The translations under genes and the position numbers were made by a program. A stretch of DNA of 5,876 bases from Desulfobacteraceae bacterium (GTDB taxonomy: Bacteria > Desulfobacterota > Desulfobacteria > Desulfobacterales > BuS5). The notes below the pieces were generated by a model. The model made no database searches. It saw only the letters and a program-made list of their open reading frames with translations, and was not told the DNA's origin. The DNA lies in contig DAOWMW010000093.1 in assembly GCA_030642865.1 (NCBI GenBank), positions 1 through 5,876 on the forward strand. The letters run 5' to 3'. This document shows, piece by piece, positions 4,710 through 5,876 of this stretch (its first letter is position 1; every line of letters starts with the position of its first letter).

Positions 4710-5876
4710 ATGGGAACAAAAAAGACTTTAGCATTAGACGGTATAGTAGTTGCAGATTTCAGCCATGCCCTGTCAGCCCCTTACGGATGCATGATGTTAG
4801 CAGATGCAGGAGCGGATCTCATCAAAATTGAAAGTCCCAATCCTGATGTTTTCAGAATTTTGAACAAAGGAGCTTATGCCGCTGTGGTTCACAGAAATAA
4901 ACGGGCGCTCTCCCTTGATTTAAAAAAAGATGAAGCAAAAAAAATAGCCTGGAAAATCATTGAAAAAGCAGACGTTCTCATTGAAAATTTTACTCCAGGC
5001 GCTTTTGAACGCCTGGGCTTCGGATATGAAGATGTAAAAAAAATAAATCCTGGTATCATCTACTGCTCATTATCAGGTTTTGGTCAGACAGGACCCTATA
5101 AAAATCTGGGGGGCTACGATGTTGTTGCCCAGGCCATGTCCGGAATCATGGAAGCCACAGGAGATCAGGACAGACTCCCTGTTCGCATCGGTCCTTCCAT
5201 TGTTGATATGGGTTCGGGAATGTATCTTGCCATAGCTGTTCTCCAGGCCATTTTAGAAAGACAAAAAACAGGCGAAGGCCAAAGAATAGATATCAGTCTC
5301 ATTGAAACAGCCCTTTCATGGATGTCACCCTTTGTTGCCCTCTGCTCCATGACAGGGGAGGTTCCCAAAAGATGGGGATCAGGGTTTGCCCCATTTTGCC
5401 CATACAGGGTTTACAACGCATCAGATGGTACTGTATTTATAGGCGTATCAGCTAATCATTTCTGGAAAAGATTTTGCAAGACCTTTGACCTTAAAGAACT
5501 TTCCGAAATGAAAAAATTTGAGGATATTTCCGGCAGGGTAGCTAACAGGGATGAACTTGATGGCCTGGTACAGGATGTTATGATCAAACTTAAAAAAGAT
5601 GATATTATTGCAAAATTGCGCGAAGCCGCCATACCATGCGCCCCCGTCTATTCTGTCCAGGACGCCATGAATGACCCCCATGTTAAAGAACGGGGCTGTC
5701 TTGTGGAACAGGATCACCCAAAATACGGGAAAATCACCTTTGTTAATAATCCCATACGAAGTAATGGAGAATTCCCTGAAATACGTTTTCCATCCCCTGA
5801 ACAAGGTGAACAAACAGTGGAGATTCTGGGAGAACTTGGCTATTCCACAGAAGAAATCGAAAAATTTATAACGGAC
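4710..5876 (+). CDS. Class III CoA-transferase (CaiB/BaiF family), 3' end cut by window edge
   Basis: 389 codons are open to the last base with no stop; family members are usually about 390-410 residues, so only a short tail is missing. The start is set by gaggaga (4694-4700), 9 bases before the ATG, and by the N-terminal family pattern LDGIVVADFSHALSAPYGCMMLADAGADLIKIE (residues 9-41). The enzyme moves CoA between an acyl-CoA and a free carboxylic acid through an enzyme-bound acyl anhydride on an aspartate; the candidate is D166 (codon 5205-5207) in the motif IGPSIVDMGSGMY. Other family marks are HRNKRALSLDLK (61-72), ADVLIENFTPGAFERLG (87-103), SGFGQTGPY (122-130), GGYDVVAQAMSG (134-145) and a C-terminal ELGYSTEEI (375-383). 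No signal peptide or membrane segment is apparent. It has its own promoter and leader, and nothing here identifies the acid. Succinyl-CoA from nearby SucCD is a possible donor, as in benzylsuccinate CoA-transferase, but this is unproven. Confidence 0.93.
   Translation, partial: MGTKKTLALDGIVVADFSHALSAPYGCMMLADAGADLIKIESPNPDVFRILNKGAYAAVVHRNKRALSLDLKKDEAKKIAWKIIEKADVLIENFTPGAFERLGFGYEDVKKINPGIIYCSLSGFGQTGPYKNLGGYDVVAQAMSGIMEATGDQDRLPVRIGPSIVDMGSGMYLAIAVLQAILERQKTGEGQRIDISLIETALSWMSPFVALCSMTGEVPKRWGSGFAPFCPYRVYNASDGTVFIGVSANHFWKRFCKTFDLKELSEMKKFEDISGRVANRDELDGLVQDVMIKLKKDDIIAKLREAAIPCAPVYSVQDAMNDPHVKERGCLVEQDHPKYGKITFVNNPIRSNGEFPEIRFPSPEQGEQTVEILGELGYSTEEIEKFITD

Noticed and set aside
5448..5813. 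Minus-strand reading frame of 121 codons opposite the CoA-transferase
   Set aside because: It lies antisense to a well-supported gene and its translation shows no recognisable domain; it is a shadow of the plus-strand coding bias. The same applies to the plus-strand frame at 5671-5871 in another phase.

Overview
The window looks like part of the chromosome of an anaerobic, acid-oxidising bacterium. The gene set is a biotin-carrying carboxylase/decarboxylase subunit, both subunits of succinyl-CoA synthetase, a short-chain 3-hydroxyacyl-CoA-type dehydrogenase and a class III CoA-transferase. Together with the AT-leaning base composition and repeat-rich spacers, this suggests a sulfate-reducing member of the Desulfobacterales (former Deltaproteobacteria). 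The taxonomic guess is an inference from gene content; no marker gene is present. All five genes are on the + strand.

Layout. (1) 2-958 is the 3' part of an oxaloacetate decarboxylase alpha / pyruvate carboxylase subunit B-type gene, ending in a biotinyl domain. (2) 959-1147 is a spacer filled by a 164-bp nested inverted-repeat structure. (3) 1148-2317 is sucC. (4) 2318-2606 is a spacer in which a 255-bp element with 17-bp terminal inverted repeats (MITE-like) separates sucC from sucD. (5) 2607-3482 is sucD, starting at a GTG just outside that element. (6) 3483-3699 holds a terminator, then an AT-rich region with a possible promoter, an 18-bp direct repeat and a 9-bp inverted repeat. (7) 3700-4455 is a single SDR gene, closed by a strong intrinsic terminator at 4525-4562. 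(8) 4563-4709 holds a good sigma70-like promoter and a 12-bp direct repeat with 21-bp period. (9) 4710-5876 is a class III (CaiB/BaiF) CoA-transferase that runs off the right edge.

How the genes may work together. The biotin enzyme subunit links pyruvate and oxaloacetate, and SucCD interconverts succinyl-CoA and succinate with a nucleotide triphosphate. Both reactions belong to the TCA cycle or the methylmalonyl-CoA (propionate) route. The SDR and the CoA-transferase are the kinds of enzyme used to beta-oxidise and to CoA-activate an organic acid, and a succinyl-CoA-dependent CoA-transferase would draw on the SucCD product. That link is a hypothesis: terminators and separate promoters show that the SDR and the CoA-transferase are not simply part of a sucCD operon.

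No wholly new system is evident. The most unusual content is in the spacers: two unrelated inverted-repeat elements on either side of sucC, one of which splits the normally tight sucCD pair and creates a misleading N-terminal extension of the sucD reading frame.
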